This document shows, piece after piece, positions 14,647 through 20,845 of a stretch of 20,845 nucleotides of DNA. This stretch comes from Bacilli bacterium (lineage in GTDB: Bacteria; Bacillota_I; Bacilli_A; RF39; UBA660), in assembly GCA_900771805.1 (NCBI GenBank), contig CAAGPL010000057.1, positions 1 through 20,845 on the forward strand, given 5' to 3'. Below the pieces are notes generated by a model. It saw only the letters and a program-made list of their open reading frames with translations, searched no databases and had not been told where the DNA came from. Position 1 is the first letter of the stretch. Each line of letters opens with the position of its first letter. Both the position numbers and the translations under genes were made by a program.

Positions 14647-14725
14647 AAATTTACACCTCCTAATAAATGTATATTTGTTTTAATTTGATTTTATTTACAT
14701 AAAATTACTTTATAGGAGGGATTTT

Positions 14726-15919
14726 ATGGCATATAAAGTTGCATTAGATGCAGCAGCTGGAGGAACAGATAATGGTGCTAGTTCAAATGGACTTATAGAA
14801 AAAGATTTTTCATTATCTATTTCAAGATATATAAGTGATAGATTAAATGATATTGGAATAGAAAACTTTTTAGTTAGAAATAGTGATGAGACACTAAGTG
14901 ATGAAGAAAGAGTAAACATAATAAAAGATACTTATGGTTCAGGAAATAATATTATTGTTATTTCAAACAGACTAAATACCGGTGTCTTAAATGGAGCTGA
15001 GATAATGTATCCACTTAGAAGTAATAGTAAACTTGCATCCTTAATTGCAAGTAATTTAGAAGACATGGGACAACCTGTTTTAAAATATTATCAGTTAAGA
15101 AATAGTAATAATACTGCTTTAGATGATGATTACTTAATTAGAAATACTGCTAATAATTTAACTATAGCAATTGATTATGGTTATGTAGATAATCAAAGTG
15201 ATGCTATATTTTTAAAAAATAATTATAAAAAACTTGGAGAAGCTGTTGTTAAAGCAATAGCAAACTATGCTGGCATAAATTATACACCAAATGTGGATAG
15301 CAACTATTATATTGTTAAAAAAGGTGATAACTTGTGGAGTATTGCTAGTAAAAATAATACTACTGTTGATAACATTAAAAGATTAAATAACTTAACAAGT
15401 AATAATTTATATATTGGGCAGACACTTAAGATAAGTGATAATGACAACAATAATAATTTAGAAAACAAAAATATTTATACTGTTAAAAAAGGTGATAGTT
15501 TATGGCTTATTGCTAGCAAAAACAAAGTTAGTGTAGATGATATTAAAAGTGCAAACAATTTAACTAGTAACATTTTACAAATAGGACAAACTCTTATTAT
15601 TCCAGATAAAAAACCAAGCACTAAAGAAATTACTTATGTTGTTAAAAAAGGTGATAGTTTATGGCTTATTGCTAATAAATATGATACTACTGTTGAAAAA
15701 ATAAAAAGTGCAAATAATTTAACTAGTAATGCTTTACGAATAGGGCAAGTACTTACTATTCCAAGCTCCTCAGAATTCTTCACATATACAGTAAAAAATG
15801 GTGACAGTTTATGGCTTATTGCAAAAAACTATAATACTACTGTAGATAACATTAAAAAATTAAATAATTTAACTAGTAATACTTTGCAAATTAATCAAAA
15901 ATTAATATTACCTTCTTAA
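14726..15919 (+). CDS. Amidase_3-fold wall-binding protein with lost zinc ligands, four LysM
   Basis: 397 aa. Residues 3-185 follow N-acetylmuramoyl-L-alanine amidase (Amidase_3) along the whole domain: ALDAAAGG, IEKD, IVISNRLN, NGAEIMY, IRNT, DYGYVDN. Active members have DAGHGG, E, SNHIN and VEYGF. Here His11 is Ala and His82 is Arg, so two of three zinc ligands are gone; Glu25 remains and the catalytic Glu is Asp150. Four LysM modules follow (195-237, 250-293, 303-346, 353-396), which bind peptidoglycan. No signal peptide is visible, as in several spore-type amidases. It is probably a non-catalytic wall-binding protein. ATG with TAGGAGGG. Lies upstream of a small TM protein and the CwlJ-like hydrolase. 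Confidence 0.88.
   Translation: MAYKVALDAAAGGTDNGASSNGLIEKDFSLSISRYISDRLNDIGIENFLVRNSDETLSDEERVNIIKDTYGSGNNIIVISNRLNTGVLNGAEIMYPLRSNSKLASLIASNLEDMGQPVLKYYQLRNSNNTALDDDYLIRNTANNLTIAIDYGYVDNQSDAIFLKNNYKKLGEAVVKAIANYAGINYTPNVDSNYYIVKKGDNLWSIASKNNTTVDNIKRLNNLTSNNLYIGQTLKISDNDNNNNLENKNIYTVKKGDSLWLIASKNKVSVDDIKSANNLTSNILQIGQTLIIPDKKPSTKEITYVVKKGDSLWLIANKYDTTVEKIKSANNLTSNALRIGQVLTIPSSSEFFTYTVKNGDSLWLIAKNYNTTVDNIKKLNNLTSNTLQINQKLILPS
15481..15674 (+). repeat. Identical 35-bp direct repeat in LysM-coding DNA
   Basis: A 35-bp segment starting tgttaaaaaaggtgatag is identical at 15481-15515 and 15640-15674, 159 bp (53 codons) apart. It encodes the VKKGDSLWLIA core of LysM 2 and 3. Recent duplication or gene conversion is likely, and recombination would cleanly remove one LysM unit. 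Confidence 0.8.
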
Positions 15920-15935
15920 TTTTAATTACTATTTA

Positions 15936-15944
15936 TGGTATTAT
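15936..15944 (+). promoter_or_regulatory. Extended -10 promoter for the 62-aa protein
   Basis: TGG plus TATTAT with a weak TTAATT -35 17 bp upstream. It begins 17 bases after the amidase-homologue stop. Confidence 0.4.
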
Positions 15945-15965
15945 ATAAATAGTGAGGGTAATTAT

Positions 15966-16154
15966 ATGAAATTTGATGATCAAGTAAAAAAAGCTAAGGA
16001 AGAGAAATTAAAATATAGAATAACTAGAGATATATTATTTATAGCATTAGGAATTATATTTTTAATTGTATCTATTATCTTAGCATATAATGATAATAAA
16101 GAAATTAGAACTAATAATGTTAAAAATTCTAATAAAGTTGAGAAAACAAAATAA
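15966..16154 (+). CDS. Small single-TM protein, unknown
   Basis: 62 aa. A charged N-terminal helix (about 1-20), one hydrophobic segment (about 24-44), then a short polar tail rich in Lys and Asn. GAGGGT precedes the ATG. It sits between the LysM protein and the CwlJ-like hydrolase and has its own terminator, so it may be transcribed alone. No family recognised. Real-gene status rests on the ribosome-binding site, the TM segment and the terminator over its stop. Confidence 0.7.
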   Translation: MKFDDQVKKAKEEKLKYRITRDILFIALGIIFLIVSIILAYNDNKEIRTNNVKNSNKVEKTK

Positions 16155-16176
16155 AATAATTGTTTTCTTTTTTTTT
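16141..16176 (+). terminator. Hairpin terminator overlapping a stop codon
   Basis: agaaaaca (16141-16148) pairs with tgttttct (16161-16168), 12-base loop, then a long T-run. The stop codon of the 62-aa gene (16152-16154) is in the loop. Confidence 0.75.
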
Positions 16177-16201
16177 GCATAAAATATATTAGGTGATTTT
16201 A

Positions 16202-16627
16202 TTGATAGTTAAGTATACTGAAAAAGAGCTTGATCTTCTTGCAAGATTAATGAGAGCGGAGGCTTTAGGAGAAGGAAATCTTGGAATGCTTATGGTTGGT
16301 AATGTTGGGATAAATAGGGTTATTGCTAATTGTCTAGATTTTAAAAACATAAGAAATATAACCGATATGGTATATCAATCCCCTGGTGGTTTTTCTGGTC
16401 CTAATAGTGCTCTTTTTCAAAGTTCTTCAACAACTGCAGAGAAAAATCTTGCAAAAAGAATAATAAGAGGAGAATACTTTCATCCCGCAACAAACGCACT
16501 TTGGTTTTATTCGCCGGGAACTGGTAATTCTTGTAAGTCAACTTGGTTTAATCAAGCTAATGCTGGTAAATACAAAAATCATTGTTTTTATGAACCCGCT
16601 AAAGGAGTTTGTAGGGCATTGCATTAA
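16202..16627 (+). CDS. cwlJ: CwlJ-like spore cortex-lytic / cell wall hydrolase
   Basis: 141 aa, a bare catalytic domain of the SleB/CwlJ (Hydrolase_2) family, the size of B. subtilis CwlJ (about 142 aa) and without LysM or a signal peptide. LLARLMRAEALGEG carries the conserved catalytic Glu. GMLMVGNVGINRV, ANCLDF, SPGGF, RGEYFHPA, ALWFYSPG, TWFNQ and NHCFYEP match CwlJ closely. CwlJ degrades cortex peptidoglycan during germination, sits in the spore coat and needs GerQ, which is not in this window. I chose the TTG at 16202 because AGGTGA (16191-16196) is its ribosome-binding site; the in-frame GTG at 16193 lies inside that site. This gene is the main hint of endospore formation. Confidence 0.88.
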   Translation: MIVKYTEKELDLLARLMRAEALGEGNLGMLMVGNVGINRVIANCLDFKNIRNITDMVYQSPGGFSGPNSALFQSSSTTAEKNLAKRIIRGEYFHPATNALWFYSPGTGNSCKSTWFNQANAGKYKNHCFYEPAKGVCRALH

Positions 16628-16658
16628 AAAAAGCTTATTAAATTGTAAGCTTTTTTTT
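16626..16658. terminator. Bidirectional terminator between convergent genes
   Basis: aagctta (16631-16637) pairs with taagctt (16646-16652), with an A-run before and a T-run after on the plus strand and the reverse on the minus. It serves the CwlJ-like gene and the leftward amidase remnant, whose stop (16659-16657) lies in it. Confidence 0.85.
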
Positions 16659-17811
16659 ATGGGATAATTAGCGTTTGACCTATCGTTAGTATGTCAGAAT
16701 TTAGGTTATTTAACATTCTTATTTTGTTTATACTAACATTAAATTTATTAGCAATTGACCAAAGACTATCTCCCCTTTTTACTACGTAAAGGTTAGATGT
16801 ATTGGAATTTCGATTTGAATTTTCAGGAATAATTAGAACCTGTCCTACCGATAATATATCACTAGTTAGATTATTAATGTTTCTTAAATCATTAGCAGAT
16901 ACATTATAAGCGTTTGCTATCGAATATAAACTATCCCCTCTTTGAACTACATATGTGCTAGAATTAGACACGTCAGAATAATCTCCTGTACTTTCTACAT
17001 CACTTGGAATAGTTAGTGTCTGTCCTACTGTAAGTGTGTTATTTTTTAAATTATTTTTTCTTATAATTGCATTTGGTGTTGTTCCATATTTAAGCGCTAT
17101 GGAGTATAATGTATCACCTTTTTGTACCACGTAAATTGTTTGTGTATCAGGTGTTGTTGTACCACTACTTCCCGTGTTCGGGATTTGAAGTGCCTGACCT
17201 ACATAAATTGTGTTTGTTCCAAGATCATTTAAATTTGCAAGCTCATCTACGGTAGTATTGTTGGCGTTTGCAATTGACCATAGGCTATCTCCTTTTTGCA
17301 CTACGTAAGTTACGTTAGTTTGATCTGATGGTGCCGCTCCAGGAATTACCAATTGTTGTCCAACACTTATTAAGTTTGACTTTAAATTATTTGCATTTTT
17401 AATTTCATTTACACCAACGTTAAATCTTTTTGCAATTGACCATAGACTATCTCCTCTAGCAACAGTATACGTATCATTAACTGTGTTAGCACCTGGTGCT
17501 GTATAATTATAACCTTTATAATCTGCAACTGCTTTTACTACTGACTCTGCCCACTTTTCCCAATCATTTTTAATTTGTTTTCTATCATCTTTTGTAGAAT
17601 CTAAAAATGCATATTCTACTAGTATTGATTCTGCTGGTGATGTGTTTCTAATTATGTAGTAATAATCTCTATTAGGATTTGATGGAAGCTTCCTTTGGTA
17701 CCATTTTCTTATGTTTTGACCAGTTTTTTCTATGTTATCAAGTATCATTTTTGATAATGTATCATCATTTCTTAGTGCATAAACTATTTCGGCACCATCG
17801 CCACCACAAAA
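16657..17811 (-). pseudogene. 5'-truncated five-LysM N-acetylmuramoyl-L-alanine amidase
   Basis: The C-terminal part of an Amidase_3 protein followed by five LysM modules. Reading leftward from 17811: CGGDGAEIVYALRNDDTL, then KTGQNIRKWYQRKLPSNP, IIRNTSPAES, ILVEYAFLDST (catalytic Glu kept) and AVVADYKG-like closing helix. An internal ATG (17748) opens 363 codons. From it, LysM 1-5 are at residues 93-136, 147-190, 205-248, 265-308 and 320-363. The zinc-binding half of the domain (GHGG, E and SNH/SIH segments) is absent, and the frame meets a stop at 17814-17812. Homology ends within about 30 bp of the next gene's stop codon. The intact remainder looks functional and undecayed, so the break is probably recent, or reversible by excision of the element to its right. 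Confidence 0.82.
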
Positions 17812-17836
17812 TTAGCCCTCACAAAGATTACTGCAT

Positions 17837-18583
17837 TTATTTATATACTATAATTGGTGTTATTTTTATCAACGGTCCATTTTCATAAATAATAGCACCT
17901 TCTAAATTATTTTTTGGAATTTTTTTCCTGATTGACCTATTTAATTTAAATACTTCTTTTGATAAATCATATACTTCAACCTCTTCATCAGAATTATAAA
18001 CTTTATCTATTCTTCCAATTATTGTAATTTCTTCATCTAAATTGTCTAGAAAATCATCCTTATTTCCAATAATTGAATCTTTTTTTAAATTTCCATTAAA
18101 GATATAATCTGAATCAAGTTCAAGCAATACAGGAATATTATCACTTTCTTTAATAAAAGCCATTTTTTCTCTATCGTCATCTGACATTGGTATCATATTA
18201 AATAATGCTGTATTTTTAGCAAGAGAATTAATAATTTCCATATTCTCACTCATTTCAGGCATTGTCATTTTTCCACTTAACACAATTAATTTATCCCTAT
18301 CATCTTTTTCTAGATTTTCACCTTCATAATTAATTGCATTTTTTTCATCGTAAACCCAGTTAACGAAGTTTTCCATAGGATTAATATTCAAAGTATAATT
18401 TTTAGAATTTTTTTCATTTAATGTAGTTCCAAATTTAGCTACTACTAACTTACCTTCACCATCAACAGACATAGTTTTTTCATAACTTCCAGAAGTTTCT
18501 ATTTTTGATAACTCTGGTATCTGACTGATATATGAATTCATTTTGCTTACATCACAATAAATATAGTCTCTAAATTTTTGCAT
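17837..18583 (-). CDS. DUF6414-like protein, likely element cargo
   Basis: 248 aa, soluble, no signal or TM. It opens with KFRDYIYCDVSKMNSYISQIPEL, which resembles the F-x-YLD-x-x-x-v-x-S-x-x-sQ start of the DUF6414 family as I remember it. A middle domain has VLSGKMTMPE and ALFNMIPMSDDD, then LLELDSDYIF, EEITIIGRIDKVY and a closing IIYENGPLIKITPIIVY. Function unknown. AAGGTGAT precedes the ATG. It follows the recombinase gene on the same strand, with that gene's terminator between them, so it has separate expression. It is the last gene before the broken amidase, which makes it cargo of the element, possibly for maintenance or defence. Family call uncertain. Confidence 0.65.
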   Translation of the reverse strand: MQKFRDYIYCDVSKMNSYISQIPELSKIETSGSYEKTMSVDGEGKLVVAKFGTTLNEKNSKNYTLNINPMENFVNWVYDEKNAINYEGENLEKDDRDKLIVLSGKMTMPEMSENMEIINSLAKNTALFNMIPMSDDDREKMAFIKESDNIPVLLELDSDYIFNGNLKKDSIIGNKDDFLDNLDEEITIIGRIDKVYNSDEEVEVYDLSKEVFKLNRSIRKKIPKNNLEGAIIYENGPLIKITPIIVYK

Positions 18584-18631
18584 ATAATCACCTTCTTAAT
18601 TTATTATTATATCTTTTTACTTCAAAAAAAT

Positions 18632-18663
18632 AAAGACCCCACTAGATGAATAGTGAGGTCTTA
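18632..18663 (-). terminator. Strong terminator of the recombinase gene
   Basis: aagacc-x-cacta (from 18633) pairs with tagtg-x-ggtctt (to 18662), with one mismatch and a 6-base loop. A long T-run follows on the minus strand. It begins 2-3 bases after the recombinase stop. Confidence 0.85.
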
Positions 18664-18664
18664 C

Positions 18665-20329
18665 TTATTTGCTATACTGATTTTTACCTTTTCTACCATA
18701 AGGATTTCGAGCTAAATTTAAATTTTGATATGTAAAAGTATTATCAGGTATTACTCCATATTTGTATTGTATTGTTATTACTCTGTCCTTATCAATAACT
18801 ATTCTATCTATTAATGAATGAACTAATTCTTTTCTTGGCTTATTTAAATCTAATAGTTTTTTTATTTTTTTAGTATAGTCAGGTAATTCATTTAATTTAC
18901 ATTTTACTTCATATTTTCTCATTTGATTATTATCTATACTTAAATTTATTTCTTTTAATTTTTCTTCGTATGGTTTTGCTAACTCCTTATAAGTATCAAT
19001 AGTAATAACTTCATTATATTTATCTTCATATAAAGATGTTAATCTCTTTGTAATGCTTTCTTTTTCACTTAACAACTTATTTATGTTATTATCTAAAGTT
19101 CTTGTTTGTTTTTCAACTTCTCGTTGTACCGTTTTATTAAGTTCTTTTAAATCTAAGTTATTTAATTGTACTGATATATCTTTAATAAATTTATCAATTA
19201 TCTGATCTTCTAGATAATTATATGGAAAAAAATGAGATTGGCATTGTTCTCTAATTGGATCTCTTGCATACCTATTACAATTAACAGTCCAATAATCATG
19301 ATTTTTTCTATATAGAACACTAAGTCTATTGCCACATTCTTTGCAAAATAACTTACCTTCCAATAGCCTTTTCTCTCTTCTGTTTTTTGGTTGTACATCT
19401 TTTGTATTTTGTTTTATTAGTTTAGAAATGTATTCAAATGTATCTTTACTAACTAATGGTTCATGTGTATTCTCTACTACCATCCACAAACTTTTATCTA
19501 ACGTTATTTTTTTCTTTGATTTGTAATTAACTTTTGTTTGTGTATGTTGTATCATATCACCAGTATATATTCTATTTGATAAAATTTTCTTTATCGAAGA
19601 AATATTCCAAGTGTTTCTATTTATCAGTCTAGTTGAATATTTTGTTCCTTTGTAACCACTAGGAGTAGGATATCTTTTTTCATTTAACATAGTTGCAATT
19701 CTAGATGGTCCTATTCCATTTTTTCTCCATTCAAATATTTTTTTTACTATTGGGGCAGTTACAGGATCAGGAATTAAATGACCTTTGTCTTCTGGATCTC
19801 GCATATAACCAAAGCATGGTAAACTTCCAACAAACTTACCATTTTTTCTTTTTTCATTTAAAACATTTCTAATCTTAATCGAATTTTGTTTACTATAATA
19901 ATCATTACAAGCCATTATAAATGTTGAAGAATCATTACTTGCTTGATTTTTAAAACTATCATAAGCTTCAAGTATTGAAATAAATCTAATATTATTTTCA
20001 GGAAAGAATGATTCCATATAATATCCTGTCATAACATGATCTCTACCTAATCTTGATAAATCTTTTACTACTACACAATTTATCTTTTTATTCTTTATAT
20101 CATCAAGTAATTTTTGAAATCCAGGTCTTTCAAAATCAGTTCCAGAAAATCCATCATCAACATATTCTCCAACTAGATTAAAATTATTACTATTTACATA
20201 ACCTCTTAATAATTCTTTTTGATTAATTACACTTTCACTATCAGATTCATATTTTTTGTCTTTATCTTCTTGAGATAATCTTATATAGATTCCAGTATTG
20301 AAATCTTTACCAATTAAGTTATTATTCAT
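18665..20329 (-). CDS. Large serine recombinase (TndX/TnpX type)
   Basis: 554 aa. Resolvase domain (about 10-160): GIYIRLSQED with the catalytic Ser19, the SESVINQKELL run typical of large recombinases from Bacillota conjugative/mobilizable elements, VDDGFSGTDFERPGFQ and VVVKDLSRLGRD. Recombinase domain (about 165-300): GYMRDPEDKGHLIPD and NRNTWNISSIKKILSNRIYTGD. Zinc ribbon (about 325-375): LFCKECGNRLS with later NCNR and EQCQSHF. A long coiled coil (about 385-480) follows, then a tail with LIDRIVIDKDRVITIQYKYG. It cuts att sites with a 2-base stagger and needs a directionality factor for excision. AAAGGAGG precedes the ATG. It appears intact and active. Confidence 0.95.
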   Translation of the reverse strand: MNNNLIGKDFNTGIYIRLSQEDKDKKYESDSESVINQKELLRGYVNSNNFNLVGEYVDDGFSGTDFERPGFQKLLDDIKNKKINCVVVKDLSRLGRDHVMTGYYMESFFPENNIRFISILEAYDSFKNQASNDSSTFIMACNDYYSKQNSIKIRNVLNEKRKNGKFVGSLPCFGYMRDPEDKGHLIPDPVTAPIVKKIFEWRKNGIGPSRIATMLNEKRYPTPSGYKGTKYSTRLINRNTWNISSIKKILSNRIYTGDMIQHTQTKVNYKSKKKITLDKSLWMVVENTHEPLVSKDTFEYISKLIKQNTKDVQPKNRREKRLLEGKLFCKECGNRLSVLYRKNHDYWTVNCNRYARDPIREQCQSHFFPYNYLEDQIIDKFIKDISVQLNNLDLKELNKTVQREVEKQTRTLDNNINKLLSEKESITKRLTSLYEDKYNEVITIDTYKELAKPYEEKLKEINLSIDNNQMRKYEVKCKLNELPDYTKKIKKLLDLNKPRKELVHSLIDRIVIDKDRVITIQYKYGVIPDNTFTYQNLNLARNPYGRKGKNQYSK

Positions 20330-20343
20330 TTTACCTCCTTTTA

Positions 20344-20360
20344 CTTAATTGGGTATTAAG
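20344..20360. promoter_or_regulatory. Small inverted repeat just upstream of the recombinase RBS
   Basis: cttaat (20344-20349) and attaag (20355-20360) around tgggt. It lies directly upstream of the recombinase AGGAGG (20334-20339) and could be an operator or a translation-control stem. Confidence 0.3.
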
Positions 20361-20388
20361 ACAAATGAATGATAACATCATAATAAAA

Positions 20389-20502
20389 TTATTGCAAATC
20401 ATTATTTAAATGATTCTCCTTTTGCTCTTTAATTATCTCTTCAATAAGATATTGTAAAATAAGATCTTTAAATGAAATGTTATTCAAATAGGCTCCTTCC
20501 AT
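20389..20502 (-). CDS. 37-aa small protein upstream of the recombinase
   Basis: MEGAYLNNISFKDLILQYLI… then a charged helix (EEIIKEQKENHLNN). The ATG at 20502 has AGGTGG 6-7 bases upstream. An in-frame TTG at codon 6 with AAGGAG upstream is an alternative start. It is mostly one amphipathic helix, 59 bp upstream of the recombinase gene on the same strand. Position and size would suit a regulatory or recombination-directionality role, but there is no sequence evidence for that. A second tiny ORF (27 aa, 20563-20480, ATG with AGGAAG) overlaps its start in another frame and could couple translation. Confidence 0.45.
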   Translation of the reverse strand: MEGAYLNNISFKDLILQYLIEEIIKEQKENHLNNDLQ

Positions 20503-20585
20503 TATTAAACCACCTATTTAAATTTATGCTTATATTTATTATTTTTGAATTTTTTTCATACATATATCTACTTCCTTTCTTTTTA

Positions 20586-20612
20586 TATTAGTATTACTAA
20601 TAATATTATTAG
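20586..20612. repeat. Overlapping perfect palindromes in an AT-only spacer
   Basis: TATTAGTATTACTAATA (20586-20602) and CTAATAATATTATTAG (20597-20612) are both perfect palindromes and share 6 bases. They lie upstream of the small ORF and recombinase genes, within about 85 bases (20581-20665) that are almost pure A/T. Candidate operator for element regulation; AT bias makes chance palindromes easier. The rest of 20564-20690 holds nothing else I can identify. Confidence 0.4.
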
Positions 20613-20682
20613 AATTATTTATTATATTTAATTTTTATATTATATTTATTATATTATTATTGAACTAAATGTCCTTTGAGTG

Positions 20683-20732
20683 TAAAAAAAACATCTAACC
20701 CATTAGAAAAAATCTTCAGGTAGATCAGATGT
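20683..20732 (-). terminator. Terminator of the right-edge winged-helix gene
   Basis: agatgt (20727-20732) pairs with acatct (20691-20696), extended by ACC/GGT, and is followed by a run of T on the minus strand (20690-20684). It spans the stop codon at 20705-20703. Confidence 0.6.
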
Positions 20733-20845
20733 AAACTTTTCTTTATTAACATAAATTTTTCTTTGAAATCTATGTTTATATTCCATAATAATGTAATTAT
20801 TATCTGCTAATTCTTTTAATAGGCTTGATATTCTTCTTGGACCTA
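20703..20845 (-). CDS. C-terminal end of a winged-helix DNA-binding protein (partial)
   Basis: Only the last 47 codons are present; the gene starts beyond the right edge. GPRRISSLLKELADNNYII, followed by EYKHRFQRKIYVNKEKF, is the second half of a winged-helix domain: recognition helix, then a wing hairpin ending in a RKIY strand. Similar ends occur in replication-initiator-like and regulator proteins of plasmids and integrative elements, which suits the context. The exact family cannot be decided from this piece. Confidence 0.7.
   Translation of the reverse strand, partial: GPRRISSLLKELADNNYIIMEYKHRFQRKIYVNKEKFTSDLPEDFF

Larger units (their letters stand above)
17812..20845. mobile_element. 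Left end of a putative serine-recombinase integrated element (runs off window)
   Basis: From the point where amidase homology stops, the contents change to element-type genes, all leftward: a DUF6414-like gene, a TndX/TnpX-type large serine recombinase, tiny ORFs and a winged-helix gene. Recombinases of this class usually lie near one end of their element, which fits. The junction should be around 17800-17836. The other end and the missing amidase 5' half should be beyond 20845. No attachment-site pair can be shown from one end alone. Confidence 0.5.

Noticed and set aside
14726..15919. Treating the four-LysM protein as an active amidase
   Set aside because: Two zinc-ligand His positions are Ala and Arg, and the catalytic Glu is Asp, so activity cannot be assumed from the domain match.
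16193..16201. GTG at 16193 as start of the CwlJ-like protein
   Set aside because: This GTG is part of the AGGTGA ribosome-binding site; the TTG at 16202 has correct spacing to it.
1..20845. CRISPR array, tRNA or rRNA genes
   Set aside because: I saw no regularly spaced repeats of CRISPR type, no tRNA-like cloverleaf with a GTTC arm, and no rRNA segments.

Overview
This is a very AT-rich stretch of what looks like a Gram-positive Bacillota (Firmicutes) chromosome. Ribosome-binding sites are strong (AGGAGG, AGGTG), and the gene set includes a CwlJ-like spore-cortex hydrolase, LysM amidases, a DUF2975/YozG-type operon and an MgtA pump. Standard code 11 fits: Trp is TGG where I checked, and the long genes would be broken if TGA were sense. 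I cannot fix class or species. The CwlJ-like gene points to an endospore-forming lineage or one descended from it.

Layout. (1) 1-3230 looks accessory: a partial membrane protein, a dead ArdC/LtrC-type antirestriction remnant, two small two-TM proteins with cysteines facing the same side, a divergent XRE regulator with a repeated operator-like motif between the promoters, and an orphan membrane protein behind a 5' hairpin. (2) 3240-9618 is mostly ordinary: a YbaK deacylase, a DUF4173-like / YozG-like / DUF2975 operon, a divergent MgtA P-type ATPase, and a 390-aa orphan with weak resemblance to PBECR4-type nucleases. (3) 9740-13839 is an ABC ATPase plus a giant FtsX-like permease with a coiled coil and three 42-residue repeats in its extracytoplasmic insert. 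(4) 13951-17811 is a wall/spore cluster: an MTA/SAH-nucleosidase-like protein lacking two key residues, a divergent four-LysM amidase homologue lacking two zinc ligands, a small membrane protein, the CwlJ-like hydrolase, and the 3' part of a five-LysM amidase without its zinc-binding half. (5) 17812-20845 looks like one end of an integrated element: a DUF6414-like gene, a large serine recombinase, tiny ORFs, a palindromic AT-rich spacer and the end of a winged-helix gene.

The most interesting idea is that the serine-recombinase element sits inside the five-LysM amidase gene. Amidase homology ends within about 30 bp of the element's last gene. That would resemble skin-type elements that interrupt sporulation or wall genes and can excise precisely. 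The missing 5' half of the amidase should then lie beyond the right edge of the window. Next to it, two divergent genes each appear to encode an enzyme fold that has lost catalytic residues. The XRE-regulated two-membrane-protein module at the left is the other candidate for an undescribed system.
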